A DNA stretch of 64,000 nt from Chara braunii (taxonomy: Eukaryota; Streptophyta; Charophyceae; Charales; Characeae): assembly GCA_003427395.1 (NCBI GenBank), contig BFEA01000075.1:1902628-1966627 (forward strand), in the 5' to 3' direction. A program made the position numbers and the translations under genes. Below, in pieces: positions 1 through 10,670 of the stretch. Below the pieces are notes generated by a model that saw only the letters and a program-made list of their open reading frames with translations, made no database searches and was not told where the DNA came from. The stretch's first letter is position 1; each line of letters starts with the position of its first letter.

Positions 1-79
<79 letters not shown>
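1..79. repeat. (CT)n microsatellite
   Basis: Uninterrupted CT dinucleotides run from the first base of the window to about base 79, so the tract probably continues upstream. LTRs elsewhere in the window carry long GA/CT tracts, so this may be the edge of another LTR, but no other LTR sequence is visible beside it. Confidence 0.97.
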
Positions 80-81
<2 letters not shown>

Positions 82-2213
82 GTTGTTCCCACTGCACACG
101 ATTCGGTCATCGTACTCCCACCCTCCCCTCCTTCGCGCTACCTCCTGCCTCCCCCTACCTCCTGCTGACGCGGGGGCGCTCCGGCCTCATGCCGCCCCGC
201 CCGCTTTCGTTTTTGCGCCCGCGCCGCCCAGCCATTCCTTGCGTCCCCCTTCACGCCAGCCATGGCCAATTCCGTTGCGCCGGCCTACCCCAGACGGCCC
301 CCGCCTCGGTTTTGTGTCCCTACCTGCCGGTTCCCCCGCGTCGGCTAGGCCCTCCGCCCCTTGGCCGCTTCGCTTTTCCCTGCCCCCCGTGACGGTCGAC
401 ACCTTGTCCCGACCGCGGTGTCCCAAGCGGTTTCCGTTGGGTCCGCGACTGACCATGTCGCCAGACCCTTTGCTTGCTTTAGTATGTATAGAGGTATATA
501 TATTTTCCCGCCTATTTTCCTACGAGTTAAGAATACCGGGTGTTTGCGGCCGCACTTGTCCGCACACGGTCGGCCCGCGTGGCCATAATCCCGCAGTCAT
601 GACCGCAGGTGATAGATAGCCAATGAACCAGCTGAAAACAGAAAGTTGTCAACAACGCGTGCCTTCGCCGCTCCGATTATTGCGGAACCTTGAGCTCCGA
701 GGGACCTCGCGAGGTCCCTAGCACTAGGACACGACATGGCTGGGCCACAAGGACGCTACAAGGATTCCTCGAGGAAATGTTTTCACATTTTCTTTCCAAT
801 TTCTTCCCCGAGGATAGGTGGAACAATCACGTCCTTGTAGATGTTATGTGCCAAGGAGTGTCTAACGAGGCCCATAGTTCAGTCAGATTCTTTGGCAAGT
901 TCCAAGTGATAGAGATTGGCCTGAAAAGTGTAAACGCGGTGCTTGGAAGTAGGCAAGAGCCGATTGGTCTGGTCGAATGTCACAAAGGAAAAACGGGCAA
1001 ATCAACACTACACAGAATCCTAACAGGTCTTGTAGGATCTGATAATACCACTGTAACGACATTGAGAGACCTCAATATGAACCAATTACCCCTTCTGTCT
1101 CCTCATGCGTTACTCTTGCTGAAGCTGACAATTATGATTCCTTCTCTAACCCCAAGCCTGCTCAATCTTCACCATCTCTACCCAACTTGTCATCGCCATG
1201 AATGCAACAAATGGCTTTGCCAAGGAGGTGGCGATCAGCACGACCTTTCCCCAGCCTCACATGTGTTTGCATGCTGCGGTGGAGATCAAGGTGTGCATAA
1301 AGTCTTCTTGATTAGTGTTGGGCAAGTTTGTAGCATTGCATCGTCTTTCTCTTCCAGGTGTCGGTAAGATCGCCTTCGTCGGATTATGAGGGTGGCATTT
1401 TGGGCATTGGGCATTATCTACAATGGGGAGTTCTGGTTGGTGTACAGTAGTTTGCATTTGAGTTGGCGGGGCGCTAGCAGCAAGTCTTGGTAAATGACTT
1501 GGCACTGATCCTACGCCAGATCAACGTTGCCATTGACTTTTTGTGGAGAAAAAATCGCAATCATGTGCATCCCCTCCTCCCTTTCCTCCCTCAGTAAATT
1601 GTCATGGCTTTGGCCTTACCTTGACCTCCCCGAATTCCTCTCTGCTCGACGGTATTCAGTGCTTTCTTTCCTTCTTCTCCCTCAAAACTGTCCCTACCCC
1701 TGGACCGCTGACTTGAGCAATAGTTCGCCTTTTTGAAATTTTGTTTGCTTCAAGTCCATCTCCTCTTGGGGAATGTTAATGAGAGTGAAGAAGTTGAACT
1801 GCTGCTCAGCAAGGCGTGGCAGCACCCAGACCGGTTGACAGGGGAGTTAACTAGCTATTTGTTCGGCGACGTCGATGCCGATTGTCAAACTCATATCACC
1901 CAGGAGTTTATTAGCATGCTCCTGATCTGCAAGAGGATCTGCCGCTATCAGTCATTATGCTTTGCGACACCCAGGAGCTTGAGTGCACAGTGGAGCGATC
2001 GTTGGTGCTTTCTCTACACTAGGGTCACTGTGGCGAGGGAGAAGGTGTCTCTCATCTGCCGTTATTGGAGGACTACTTACTAGTTCTAGTTCACGTACCA
2101 GAATTTTGGCTGCCCGGCTGCCCACCTTCCTCATTAACAACGTAGAAAGTATGTTTGCCAGGGGAGGAAGTGAGCAAGGAAGGACCAGGAAGAGACGGAA
2201 AAGAAAGAAGAGG
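80..2213. other. stretch without a recognisable gene
   Basis: Bases 80-480 are C-rich and give several overlapping low-complexity open frames that look like composition artefacts. An open frame of 225 codons lies at 690-1367 (plus) and one of 116 codons at 1733-2083 (plus). Neither shows a domain or motif I recognise, and both have mixed composition without clear codon bias. They could be exons or decayed mobile-element sequence. Nothing else could be assigned here. Confidence 0.5.
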
Positions 2214-2640
2214 AATACAACGAGTATAGCAAAGGTAGTGGGGAATGTAGCGAGAACGGAGAGTAGCTTTTCTCCTAGCCTATGAAGGTGCTCGCATTTC
2301 CCTGCCCCTCAATTAGCAAGTTGTAGTGGGATCCATGATCAGGAGCCAGCACAAAGTTTGACGTGAGCATCGAGTTCCCTCGACCACATCATGATGGTGA
2401 ATCCGCAAGGCACAGGCGGCGCTCCCCTGGACCTTCCCCCTCTTGCTACCCTCTCGAGCGCGTTGATATTCCTCCTCTGACCCCCTGCCCACGATGCATC
2501 TCTCATCATCCTCATGATCATGGCTACTCGCAGCTCCCTGACCTGTTCCTCTTGGTTGAGCTCTCTCGTCCAATCCCTGATTCTATCTACACTGCGTTGC
2601 ATGCATTTGCTGCAACATTGAGCCGAGTCTTGCCTTCAGG
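2214..2640. repeat. 427-bp tandem duplication, copy 1 (intact)
   Basis: This block begins with AATACAACGAG and ends just before the same start recurs at 2641. The two copies are nearly identical across the region up to the Ty3-1 insertion point. Copy 1 runs straight through the position where copy 2 is interrupted, so it preserves the uninterrupted target sequence. The minus strand of both copies has overlapping open frames of about 85-95 codons (for example 2339-2602) with no family I recognise. Confidence 0.9.
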
Positions 2641-3009
2641 AATACAACGAGTGTAGCAAAGGTAGTGGGGAATGTAGCGAGAACGGAGAGTAACTTTTCT
2701 CCTAGCCTCTGAAGGTGCTCGCATTTCCCTGCCCCTCGATTAGCAAGTTGTAGTGGGATCCATGATCAGGAGCCAGGACAAAGTTTGACGCGAGTGTCGA
2801 GTTGCCTCGACCACATCATGATGGTGAATCCGCAAGGCACAGGCGGCGCTCCCCTGGACCTTCCCCCTCTTGCTACCCTCAAGAGCGCGTTGATATTCCT
2901 CCTCTGACCCCCTGCCCACGATGCATCTCTCATCATCCTCATGATCATGGCTACTTCTCGCAGCTCCCTGACCCTGTTCCTCCTCTTGGTTGAGCTCTCT
3001 CGTCCAATC
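2641..3009. repeat. 427-bp tandem duplication, copy 2, left part
   Basis: This part repeats 2214-2577 with a few substitutions and then stops where the Ty3-1 LTR begins. The remainder of the unit resumes at 12150-12214 after the element. The last four bases, AATC (3006-3009), are the left target-site duplication. Confidence 0.92.
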
Positions 3010-3082
3010 TGTGGCATACTGTGCAGCCACACGGGCCTGCAGGGCCCATCCTGCGGTCTCAGCCTAAAAGCCTAAAAACAAG

Positions 3083-3367
3083 GGCTTACAGGCCCCGTGT
3101 CTGTTTCAGACTGACAGCCTGAAAACCAGGGCCTACAGGCCCCGTGTCTGTTTCAGCCTGACAACCTGAAAACCAGGGCCTACAGGCCCCGTGTCTGTTT
3201 CAGCCNACCTGAAAACCAGGGCCTACAGGCCCCGTGTCTGTTTCAGCCTGACAGCCTGAAAACCAGGGCCTACAGGCCCCGTGTCTGTTTCAGCCTGACA
3301 GGCTGAAAACCAGGGCCTACAGGCCCCGTGTAGTTTCAGCCTGACAGCCTGAAAACAAGGGCCTATA
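3083..3367 (+). repeat. 47-bp tandem array in the Ty3-1 LTR
   Basis: About six copies of a unit containing CCTGAAAACCAGGGCC and TACAGGCCCCGTGTC lie head to tail. The unit contains internal inverted motifs (GGCCTACAGGCC and TTTCAG/CTGAAA). One unit near 3205 is shortened and contains an unresolved base. The matching array in the 3' LTR spans the assembly gap, so its copy number there is unknown. Confidence 0.9.
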
Positions 3368-3518
3368 GGCCCTCAGGCTTTAGCCAGAAGCTACCTGGAA
3401 ACTTCCCGGAAGCTTCCTCAGACTTTAGCCAGAAGCTACCTGGAAACTTCCCGGACGCTTCCTCAGGGTCTAGCACGTTTGGGCATTGGCAAGAGCAGCC
3501 TCCTGGACGGGCCAGCAC

Positions 3519-3526
3519 TATATAAG
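3519..3526 (+). promoter_or_regulatory. TATA box of the Ty3-1 5' LTR
   Basis: TATATAAG sits in a well-conserved GC-rich context (CCAGCAC upstream, ACTGGCCCG downstream). The same site recurs at 11300-11307 in the 3' LTR and, on the minus strand, at 18141-18148 in the related LTR. It is the obvious core promoter for the element transcript, with U3 upstream. Confidence 0.8.
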
Positions 3527-3896
3527 ACTGGCCCGCCCTACAGGCAGGGAGAGTTGATAGGGACTGGCCAGGCACTTCACGTACAGTCCAGGCAGAATGC
3601 AGGAGGCAGTCTTCAGGTTTCGGCAGCAGCACTCTGGAGGAGCGCTGCAGGAGTAGCGTTAGCAATAGCAGTAGTCTTCATCGCTGTGCGCTAGTAGCTG
3701 CAGGAGTAGTCTTCAGCGCAGGGCGCTAGTAGTAGTAGTGTTGGAGAGAGATGGCTGGCGGAGGCGCCATAGCTCCAGCTCCATCTTCGAGGTACCTGCA
3801 TCAAGGCGCCAGCTTCACAGGTTAGAACCGGAGTGAGAGAGAGAGAGTTCTTCTTCTTCCTCTTCACTAAATGACTTCTTAGTATCTGCGGACTAC

Positions 3897-3947
<51 letters not shown>

Positions 3948-4290
3948 GTGACTTGAGACACATTGGATCCAGACTCGACATTGGGATTCAGACATTTGAC
4001 GGGGATTATTTGGGACCTGTATCACAGACTTGGTGTTGACGACATTCCCATCTTCCCCTCCTTTGTCTAACCCCCCTCTTCTTCGTCTGTGTATGGCGGG
4101 GACTGGCGCATTCTTCTTGTGCGAGCGCCAGGCCCCTTCCCACCATGGAATGATGATGATGGTGTTTGGGGCTGCATTGCAACATTGATTGTTCGGATCA
4201 TTGGTATCTAAGTCTTCCCCGACGCTATCTTGTACTTTGTGAGAGAGGTCGGTTCTTGTTCTGGTCTGCACCGTTACAGTATGCGACAGT

Positions 4291-4304
4291 TTGGTATAGG
4301 AGCG
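4291..4304 (+). promoter_or_regulatory. primer binding site, initiator Met-tRNA type
   Basis: Two bases after the 5' LTR the sequence TTGGTATAGGAGCG differs from the usual initiator-Met-tRNA primer site (TGGTATCAGAGC) by a small change in the middle. Its position directly after the LTR supports the assignment. Confidence 0.85.
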
Positions 4305-5103
4305 GACCTCTCAATCAGAGGACCCGCTCAATCAAGTAGCCAGCTTGCTTGATCTATTGATTGTTGATTAGTAAACCAAGTAGGACTTTGTCAAATCTCT
4401 GAAAAAAAAATTCTTTCTCGCAACAAATATCTGAAAAAAATTCGGATAATAGCATTTCGTTTTATCTGAAAATTATTGATAATAGCATTTTGTTTTATCT
4501 GAAAATTTCTGATATTAGCATTTCATTTTCATGCAACAAATATTGGAAAATTTGTGAAAGTAGCATTTCATTTCTCTAATGTTTGCAGCCGAAATTTCTG
4601 ATATTTGCATACATAGCCGAAAATTTCTGATGTTAGCATTTCGTTTTCTAGGCATATTAGGATAACGATAGAGGTTGTCATATTCTCAGAAACTGGATTT
4701 AGTTCTTTTTTGAAAATCGCATCTCTACTCTTTTTCGCAATTTTTTTTTTCAAGATCGCATTTTTGTGAAAGCCAAAACTTTGCGGAACCTAACCTAGAT
4801 CTCGCTCATAGTACTCTTCTGACATGCCTCACTCATAGCAGATCGACAGATATACAAAAAAAAAAAAAAAAAAAAAGGGGGTGATCCTCTTCTTTTATTT
4901 TTTTATTTTAGTCTGTTGATTAGGACCGGGAGGAAAGTATAGCTGGGTTGGATACCTACCTGCGTTTTCCTTCCCACCCACCCCTTGCTTGCGTTCCCGG
5001 TTTGGTACAGTGCCACGTCAGCAACAGTGCCATGTCAGCAGTGCCACGTCAACAGTACCACGTCAGTAGTGCCACAGTGCCACATCATCAGTGCCCCGCC
5101 ACC
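4305..5103 (+). other. Ty3-1 untranslated leader
   Basis: The leader is AT-rich and contains a degenerate tandem array (about 4400-4650) built on TCTGAAAATTTCTGATA and TTAGCATTTCATTTT, then a poly-A run (4857-4876). Just before the gag start, 5008-5100 holds five or six imperfect copies of a short unit around AGTGCCACGTCAGCA. No separate gene is visible. Confidence 0.75.
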
Positions 5104-6701
5104 ATGACGGGCTCAGTTCTGGGCATGCCAGGCCAACTCGCCAATGAGTCCATTGTCGAGTACCGACAACGTTTCGAAGCTCAGCTCGCACTGATCGAGG
5201 CTGAGGAGCAGCGTCAGGCGGCAGCCAAGGCTGCCCGCCTACAAGCTGAAGCGGCGGCAACAACTGAAAAGCAGCGGCTTCAAACCGAAGTAGAAGCAGA
5301 TACCCAGGCACGCCGCAAGGAGGCCCAGGATCTGCTACAGCGGCATGAAGCCACTAGCATCGAAAAGCTCAAATTTTGGCATTTTGAACCATCTGAGCAG
5401 CACGAAGATGCGACATCGGAGGAGCAGCACAAGGAGTTTCTGGCCAAACTCGTGACCCGGTTGGTTTACACTTGTAACCACCTGCAGTCCGAGCTGGCGA
5501 ATCTCCGACGGGCGGTGCGGAACCACAAGGATCTGCACGAGGATGCTACACGGGCACTCGATTCCCGTGTACAAGACTTGGAGCAAGTAGCACCAAGACC
5601 AGATGTTGGCGCGGCCAGCAGTGCACCCTCTACCCGCCAATTAGTGGAACGAGTTGACCTTGTCGTCGCAATGCTCGACGACATCAGCACCTTCGCTGCA
5701 CCAGCCACCATCAGCAAGCAGCTGGACACCTTGGAGATCGAGGTTCACCAAATGCACCAGTGGCCCAACAAGGATGGCAACACCAGTGCGCAGCACTACA
5801 AGATGCCGACATTCCAAATCGAAAAGTTCGATGATTATACGCATCAAGACCCGGTCCCCTGGTGGGAGGGCTTTACGGCGCAACTTCGGATTCTTTTCGT
5901 CCCCGAGCACTCGTACATCGGCGCGTTGTTCCTTAACTCAAAGGGCGGATGCCAGATCTGGCTCAGCCACCTAGCAACCATTCACGACGTCCAGGTCGCA
6001 GATCTCCATGATAAGATCTCTTGGGAAGAATTAACAAGGCTATGGAAGAAGCGGTTCATCGTGGAGGACGCCCTGGCGATCGCCATCAACCGCCTCTTCG
6101 CTATGACACAAGGCAACACATCGACACGCGACTGGCTCACGGAATGGCAAAAGATCGCGGCGACGCCCGATCTTGAATTGCCATTTTCGCATATGCGCCG
6201 GGAATTCTACAACCGGTCATGTGTCGCCTTGAGCCTTGCACTTGGTGATCGCGAGCAATACGCGACATTCGCCAAAATCATCGCAAGGCAAGGGAGATCA
6301 TCAAGACCAATAGGGCGGCTGCAAATGAGAAGTCGGCATGGCAGCCAACCTATGTGGAGAAAGGAAAATTTGGTCCGCGTTCGTAGCAAGTCGCTGCAGT
6401 CCAACCGGACAACATTGTGGAAGACCCGACAACCACCCAAGCATCACGTGAGGGAGATCAGGTGGCTGCTGTCCTGCCGCGAAGCAACAACTCCCGAGAA
6501 AAAGGGAAGGCGAAAACCGCATCGCCGGCCGGAAACGGACAGCCTGCACCTTGGGTCAAGTTTCACTTGACCGAGGCCGAATACAAGTGGCGTGGCCGGT
6601 ATGGCTGCTGCTATTGGTGCAACAGCACCAAGCACAAGACCTCCCAATGCCCGGATCAAGGCAAGGAGGATTTTCGGCCTCGCATCAACTCGGGAAACTG
6701 A
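5104..6701 (+). pseudogene. gag: Ty3-1 Gag polyprotein (frameshifted)
   Basis: Gag forms the virus-like particle and packages element RNA. I chose the ATG at 5104 (MTGSVLGMPGQ) because the short repeats upstream look noncoding, although the frame is open back to 4948. The N-terminal third is rich in Ala, Glu, Gln and Arg and looks like a coiled coil. The middle (around 5800-6290) has the Trp-rich pattern of the retrotransposon Gag domain (PWWEGF, then TRLWKKRF). Near 6285 the frame shifts, and a TAG follows at 6384-6386. The last part carries a CCHC knuckle at 6609-6650 (C-x2-C-x4-H-x4-C). Gag ends with TGA at 6699-6701, directly after a slippery heptamer, with pol in the -1 frame. Confidence 0.85.
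6692..6698 (+). promoter_or_regulatory. candidate -1 ribosomal frameshift site of Ty3-1
   Basis: GGGAAAC lies in the gag frame as G_GGA_AAC, followed at once by the gag stop TGA. The pol frame is exactly -1 relative to gag and is open through this point. About 12 bases downstream GAGGTG (6711-6716) can pair with CACCTC (6726-6731). The same heptamer in the same phase ends gag in the other two Ty3 copies of this window. The family knowledge is that X_XXY_YYZ heptamers of this form drive -1 slippage in many retroelements; use by this element is inferred. Confidence 0.75.
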
Positions 6702-7613
6702 GTTGCGCAGGAGGTGTGGCGACTCCACCTCTCACTCCGCCAGATTCGGCCGCCTTGCTAGCGGCCTCCTACACATCTGGGGAGGATGCAAATGTCGCAA
6801 GTCCTCGTTTCACTTACGAGGATTATGCTGTCCAGTTGGTCCCACCGTTGGACCAACCACTCCACGTGCAACAATCCACCACATGCACGGTTTCACTACC
6901 ATCGGTAACCGATTCGGCAGCTTCACCGCCATCTATCGCCGGGGATTGGACGACATGGTCAAGACTTGAAGAGCTCGACCCGTTGACGTTTGCGGACTTC
7001 CAATGGATGCCCCTTCCCCCGTCCGGTTGATTGTCGAACGCTCATGGCACAATTGCGGGATTACTTGCACATTGCAGTACCAAATCTGTTGATGGACGTC
7101 GGAGTAGAGGTTGTCGACCTTCACGACTACATTGCGAAGATCGACCGCGAGTTGAAGACACAACGATACGACGACATCGACGCGCCATTGTTGTACATAT
7201 GCATTCAGATTGGAGAGGCGACCTACAACGCTTTGATCGATTGCGGAGCTACTCGCAACTACATGATCCAAGACTTTATGGTCCGCGCTGGACTTGGGCC
7301 ACACGTTCGGAGGAAGTCGCAGCCCACACAAGTCACGTTGGTCGACGGTCACACGCACAAGTCAATCGACCGGTGCATTGATGCCGTCCCCGTGTACCTT
7401 GCCCCGCATGCAAGCGAGGCCGTGTCCTTCGATATTTTGGACACCAAGTTCGACATGATCTTGGGCATGTCATGGCTGCGAAGCGAGGATCACTCGGTGA
7501 ACTTCTACCGCCGCACCGTTCACGTTCGTGATCGGAACGGAGTACGAGTCCCATGCACGGTGCCTCCTCCTCACCCTTCGATCAACTGCCATGTGGTGTC
7601 CGCCGCAAGCATT
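6699..7613 (+). pseudogene. pol: Ty3-1 Pol, N-terminal linker and aspartic protease
   Basis: In the -1 frame after the heptamer a Pro/Ser/Thr-rich linker runs to about 7025. The frame then shifts by one and continues into a retropepsin-like domain. The active-site motif is DCGATRN (Asp codon at 7238-7240), a variant of the D-S/T-G triad that occurs in plant Ty3 proteases, and the flap/second half ends in ILGMSWL. A TGA at 7614-7616 closes the segment. The protease would release Gag and Pol products inside the particle. The frameshift near 7024 and the stop show that the gene is dead. Confidence 0.82.
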
Positions 7614-7616
7614 TGA

Positions 7617-8765
7617 GCTTCCATCATCCGGGATGACACCGAGGAGATGGGGGTGTGTTTTCTCCATGTTGTCCCGCCCCAAGATATTCCATCGATGGAC
7701 TCACCACCGGACCCACGCATCACCGAGCTTCTCGACGCCTAAGGCGACGTGTTCGAAACACCGCACGGAGTAGTACCGGATCGGCCCATCCGCCACGAGA
7801 TCATCCTCGAGGACGGGGCCGTACCTCCGCGTGGTTGCATCTACAAAATGAGCGAGGAAGAGTCAAGTATGCTAAGGGCACAACTCGACGATCTCCTCGA
7901 GAAGGGCTGGATTCGGCCTCGCTCTTCGCCATACGGTGCTCCTGTTCTCTTCGTTCGGAAGAAGAACAAGGAATTGCGGTTGTGCATCGACTCTCGCAAG
8001 CTCAACGCGCAAACCATCAAGAACGCCGGCCCGCTTCCATGCATCGACGACCTCCTCGAACGACTGGGCGGCGCCAAGTTCTTCTCCAAGCTTGACCTCA
8101 AATCGGAATACCACCAACTCGAGATCCGGCGGGAGGACCGCTACAAGACCGCATTTAAGACGTGATATGGGCATTTCGAATGGCTGGTTATGCCTTTTGG
8201 CCTTACGAATGGCCCAGCCACGTTCCAAGCGGCTATGACTACGGAGTTCCGGCACATGCTGGATAGATTCGTACTCATCTACCTCGACGACATCTTGGTG
8301 TATAGCCGGAGTTTGGATGAGCATGTGGAGCACCTGCGCACCGTTTTGGAGCGGCTACGACAAGCCAAAGCCAACCGCGACAGATGCGAATTCGCTCGGC
8401 AAGAGCTGGAGTATTTGGGACATTATGTGGCACCGCAAACCATCCGTCCGCTTGCGGACAAGATCGAGGTCATCCGCGTATGGCCCGAGCCCACCAACAC
8501 CACGGACGTTCATTCATTCATGGGGACGCTTCATCACCGGGTACTCAAAAGGATTGCTGCACCTATGACGAGATTACAATCGCCAAAGGTGCCATTCGTA
8601 TTCGAGGACGACGCACGCCGGTCATTCCAAGCACTCGAGACCGCCATGCTCATGGCACCCGTCCTTAGCATCTACGACCCCACCCTGCCAACGAGAGTGA
8701 CAATCGACGCTTCCGGCTATGGCATTGGGGCAGTCTTGGAACAACACGACGGTGACGATTGACAC
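7617..8765 (+). pseudogene. pol: Ty3-1 reverse transcriptase
   Basis: RT motifs appear in order: [12 protein letters not shown] and LFVRKK in the fingers, [41 protein letters not shown], and the catalytic YLDD at 8280-8291 followed by ILVYS. The domain copies the element RNA into DNA. TAA at about 7741, TGA at 8163-8165 and TGA at 8760-8762 interrupt an otherwise constant frame. At 8163 the conserved residue is Arg (KTRYG), so the stop fits a CGA to TGA change. Downstream connection-domain sequence (VHSFMGTLHHRVLKRIAAPM) is shortened compared with relatives. Confidence 0.92.
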
Positions 8766-9100
8766 CCCATGGAGTATTTCAACCACAAAGTGTCTCCCAT
8801 CAATTCACTTGATGATGCAAGGAAGAAGGAGCTGCTCGCGTTCGTGATGGCTNTCAAGCGATGGCGGCACTTCCTACTTGGGCGTCGTAGGTTCACATGG
8901 GTCACGGACAACAACCCATTGACCTACTACAAGACGCAGGATACGGTGAGCAGCACGATCGGACGATGGATGTACTTCATCGACCAATTCGGTTGCACAC
9001 CGAAACATCTCCCCGGCCTCTCCGATCGCGCATCAGATGCACTCTCGCAAAGACCCGATCTTTGCGCTATGACACATCATGCCTTCGCATTTGACAAGGA
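8700..9100 (+). pseudogene. pol: Ty3-1 RNase H
   Basis: The segment follows RT directly, with VTIDASGYGIGAVLEQ holding the first acidic residue, ARKKELLAFVMA holding the Glu, and FTWVTDNNPLTY holding the Asp of a Ty3 RNase H. It then reads into the usual LSDRASDALSQRPD end of the domain. RNase H removes RNA from the hybrid during reverse transcription. A TGA lies at 8760-8762 and one base (8853) is unresolved. Confidence 0.88.
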
Positions 9101-10320
9101 ACTCCAGCGACACTTCATTCGGGGCTATGAGTTTGATCCGGATTTCGCCACATTGTATGCGCAGCTATCTTCGGATCACCCGCCGGCCAGCCACTATCGC
9201 ATCGTCGACGGGTACTTGCTCCTCCACTCGAGAGGCAAGGACTTATTGTGTGTCTCACGAGACCGTCGTCATCGGACTCGCCTTCTCGGGGAGTACCATG
9301 ACTCGCGACTTGCCGGCCATTTCGGAGTCAATCGCACTATTGTACGACTTCGGCAACAATTTCGATGGTCGGACCTCATTACCGATGTCACTTGGTATTG
9401 CCACTCTTGCGAAGTTTGCTGACGAAGCAAGCCCCACAACCGCAATCCCTACTGCGAGTTGCGCCCGATGCCTATCCCACAGGAACCCGGCCTCTCCATT
9501 GCCATGGACGTCACCGGACCGTTCCCCCGTCACCGGCTCGAGCAAGGCGGCATCCTCACGGTCGTTGACCGTTTGAGTAAGTATGCGCGATTTCTTCCTT
9601 GCAAGTACTACGCCACGGCTTCCGAACTTGCGCGCCTCCTACACACCAGCTGGATGCAGCCATGGCGTGTCGGAAGACATCGTCAGCGACCGCGACACGC
9701 GCTTCATGTCGGCATTTTTTACTTCTCTCATGCAGGAATCCGGCACGAAGATGAAACCAAGTTCGGCTTCACATTCACAAACGGACGGGCAAATGGAGCA
9801 GGCACACTAAACCGCTCAAATGATGCTTCGTACGCTCATCCGTCCGGATCAGAAGGATTGGGTTGACCGCCTCCTCGACATCGAGTTCGCCTACAACACT
9901 TCGTTGCATCCGGCGATCGGCATAACTCCATTCGAGTTGCGCCACGGTGGTCGGAAAGGCTGTATCTTCGCTGATCTTCTCCTCCCACGAACAACCAACA
10001 TAGACGCTGCTTGCTCCCCCGCTTCCGTTTGGAAGTACAGGGAATTGCTGGCTTAAGCCCTCGCGAACATGCAAAAGGCTAAAGTCCGCATGCAGCAGCA
10101 AGCCAACAGGCATCGCGTGCCATGTCCCATCCGCGCCGGTGGTCTGGTGTGGGTCTCCGCGGAAGAGTTTGCACTCGAGCAGGATGTTTCACGCAAACTG
10201 CTTCCCAAGTGGTTTGGACCATGGGCCGTAACATCAGCCGCGGGCGATGAGCCCGATGGCCCCTCATTTGTGATCAACATCCCCCCGCATCTGATGGTCC
10301 ACCCTGTCTTTCACGCCTAA
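9101..10320 (+). pseudogene. pol: Ty3-1 integrase core
   Basis: The zinc-binding HHCC region reads HDSRLAGHFGV then CHSCEVC. The catalytic core follows: MDVTGPFP holds the first Asp, VSDRDTRFMS the second, and the DGQMEQ stretch the Glu. The GPY/F-type motif is LLPKWFGPWAV near 10200. Integrase inserts the cDNA into the genome. Stops are at 9420-9422 (TGA), about 9808 (TAA), 10054-10056 (TAA) and 10318-10320 (TAA), and the frame shifts near 9660, so the protein cannot be made. Confidence 0.88.
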
Positions 10321-10322
10321 GC

Positions 10323-10555
10323 TGGCGACATATACACCAGCTAAGAGCGACGACTTCCCGGGCCGACGATCGCAGGACCCTCCATCTATGGATGGTCATC
10401 AGGAAGTTGACCGCGTCATCACGGATCGCAACTACGGCAGAAAGCCTCGACAATACAAAGTTACATTCAAAGCATGCGATCCCGACGACACTCGGTGGAT
10501 TTTAGGAACATATTTGAAAGCATCCGCACCGCTGATCTACGCTCACTACGAGTGA
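10323..10555 (+). pseudogene. pol: Ty3-1 integrase chromodomain-like tail
   Basis: After another frame change the reading continues to TGA at 10553-10555. The last 55 codons from ATG 10388 read as a short chromodomain-like fold: VDRVITDRNYGRKPRQYK, then VTFKACDPDDTRW, then a helix-like end. The two other Ty3 copies have an equivalent tail with the pattern PPTMD, basic loop, QYRVRF, DRW. In chromoviruses this domain guides insertion to particular chromatin. It is too short and too broken to stand alone, but its place at the end of integrase is clear. Confidence 0.75.
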
Positions 10556-10657
10556 CAAAGGATAGCTCAGGGAACTTCACGACCTGCCCCTCCCACCCGG
10601 ACTGTGGCCCCTCCCTCAGACAGACAGCTTCGCCCTCACAGGTAAGCTCGGTCTTTC

Positions 10658-10670
10658 AAGGAGGGGGGGG
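10658..10670 (+). promoter_or_regulatory. polypurine tract of Ty3-1
   Basis: AAGGAGGGGGGGG directly abuts the 3' LTR, as expected for the primer of plus-strand DNA synthesis. Confidence 0.9.

Larger units (their letters stand above)
3010..4288 (+). repeat. 5' LTR of Ty3-1
   Basis: The LTR is 1279 bp and starts with TG and ends with CA. In order it holds a 47-bp tandem array, short repeats with TTCCCGGAAGC, a TATA box, a GA tract (about 3897-3945) and a conserved R/U5-like 3' part. Compared with the 3' LTR it lacks about 25 bp near 3755 and a pyrimidine-rich insert near 3865. The 3' half is shared with LTRs at 17.4 kb and 52.3 kb on the other strand. Confidence 0.95.

Noticed and set aside
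83-619. 178-codon open frame, Pro-rich, with overlapping frames on both strands
   Set aside because: The region is extremely C-rich, so long frames arise by composition. No motif, and overlapping frames are equally open.
1955-2140. Possible hAT transposase C-terminus
   Set aside because: A weak VERS-like word near 1990 suggested it, but no further hAT pattern or frame continuity supports it.
3083-3367. CRISPR-like array
   Set aside because: Units are contiguous, with no unique spacers, and lie inside an LTR of a eukaryotic element.
3879-4271. Ser-Leu repeat open frames on the minus strand over GA tracts
   Set aside because: They are simply translated microsatellite plus LTR sequence.
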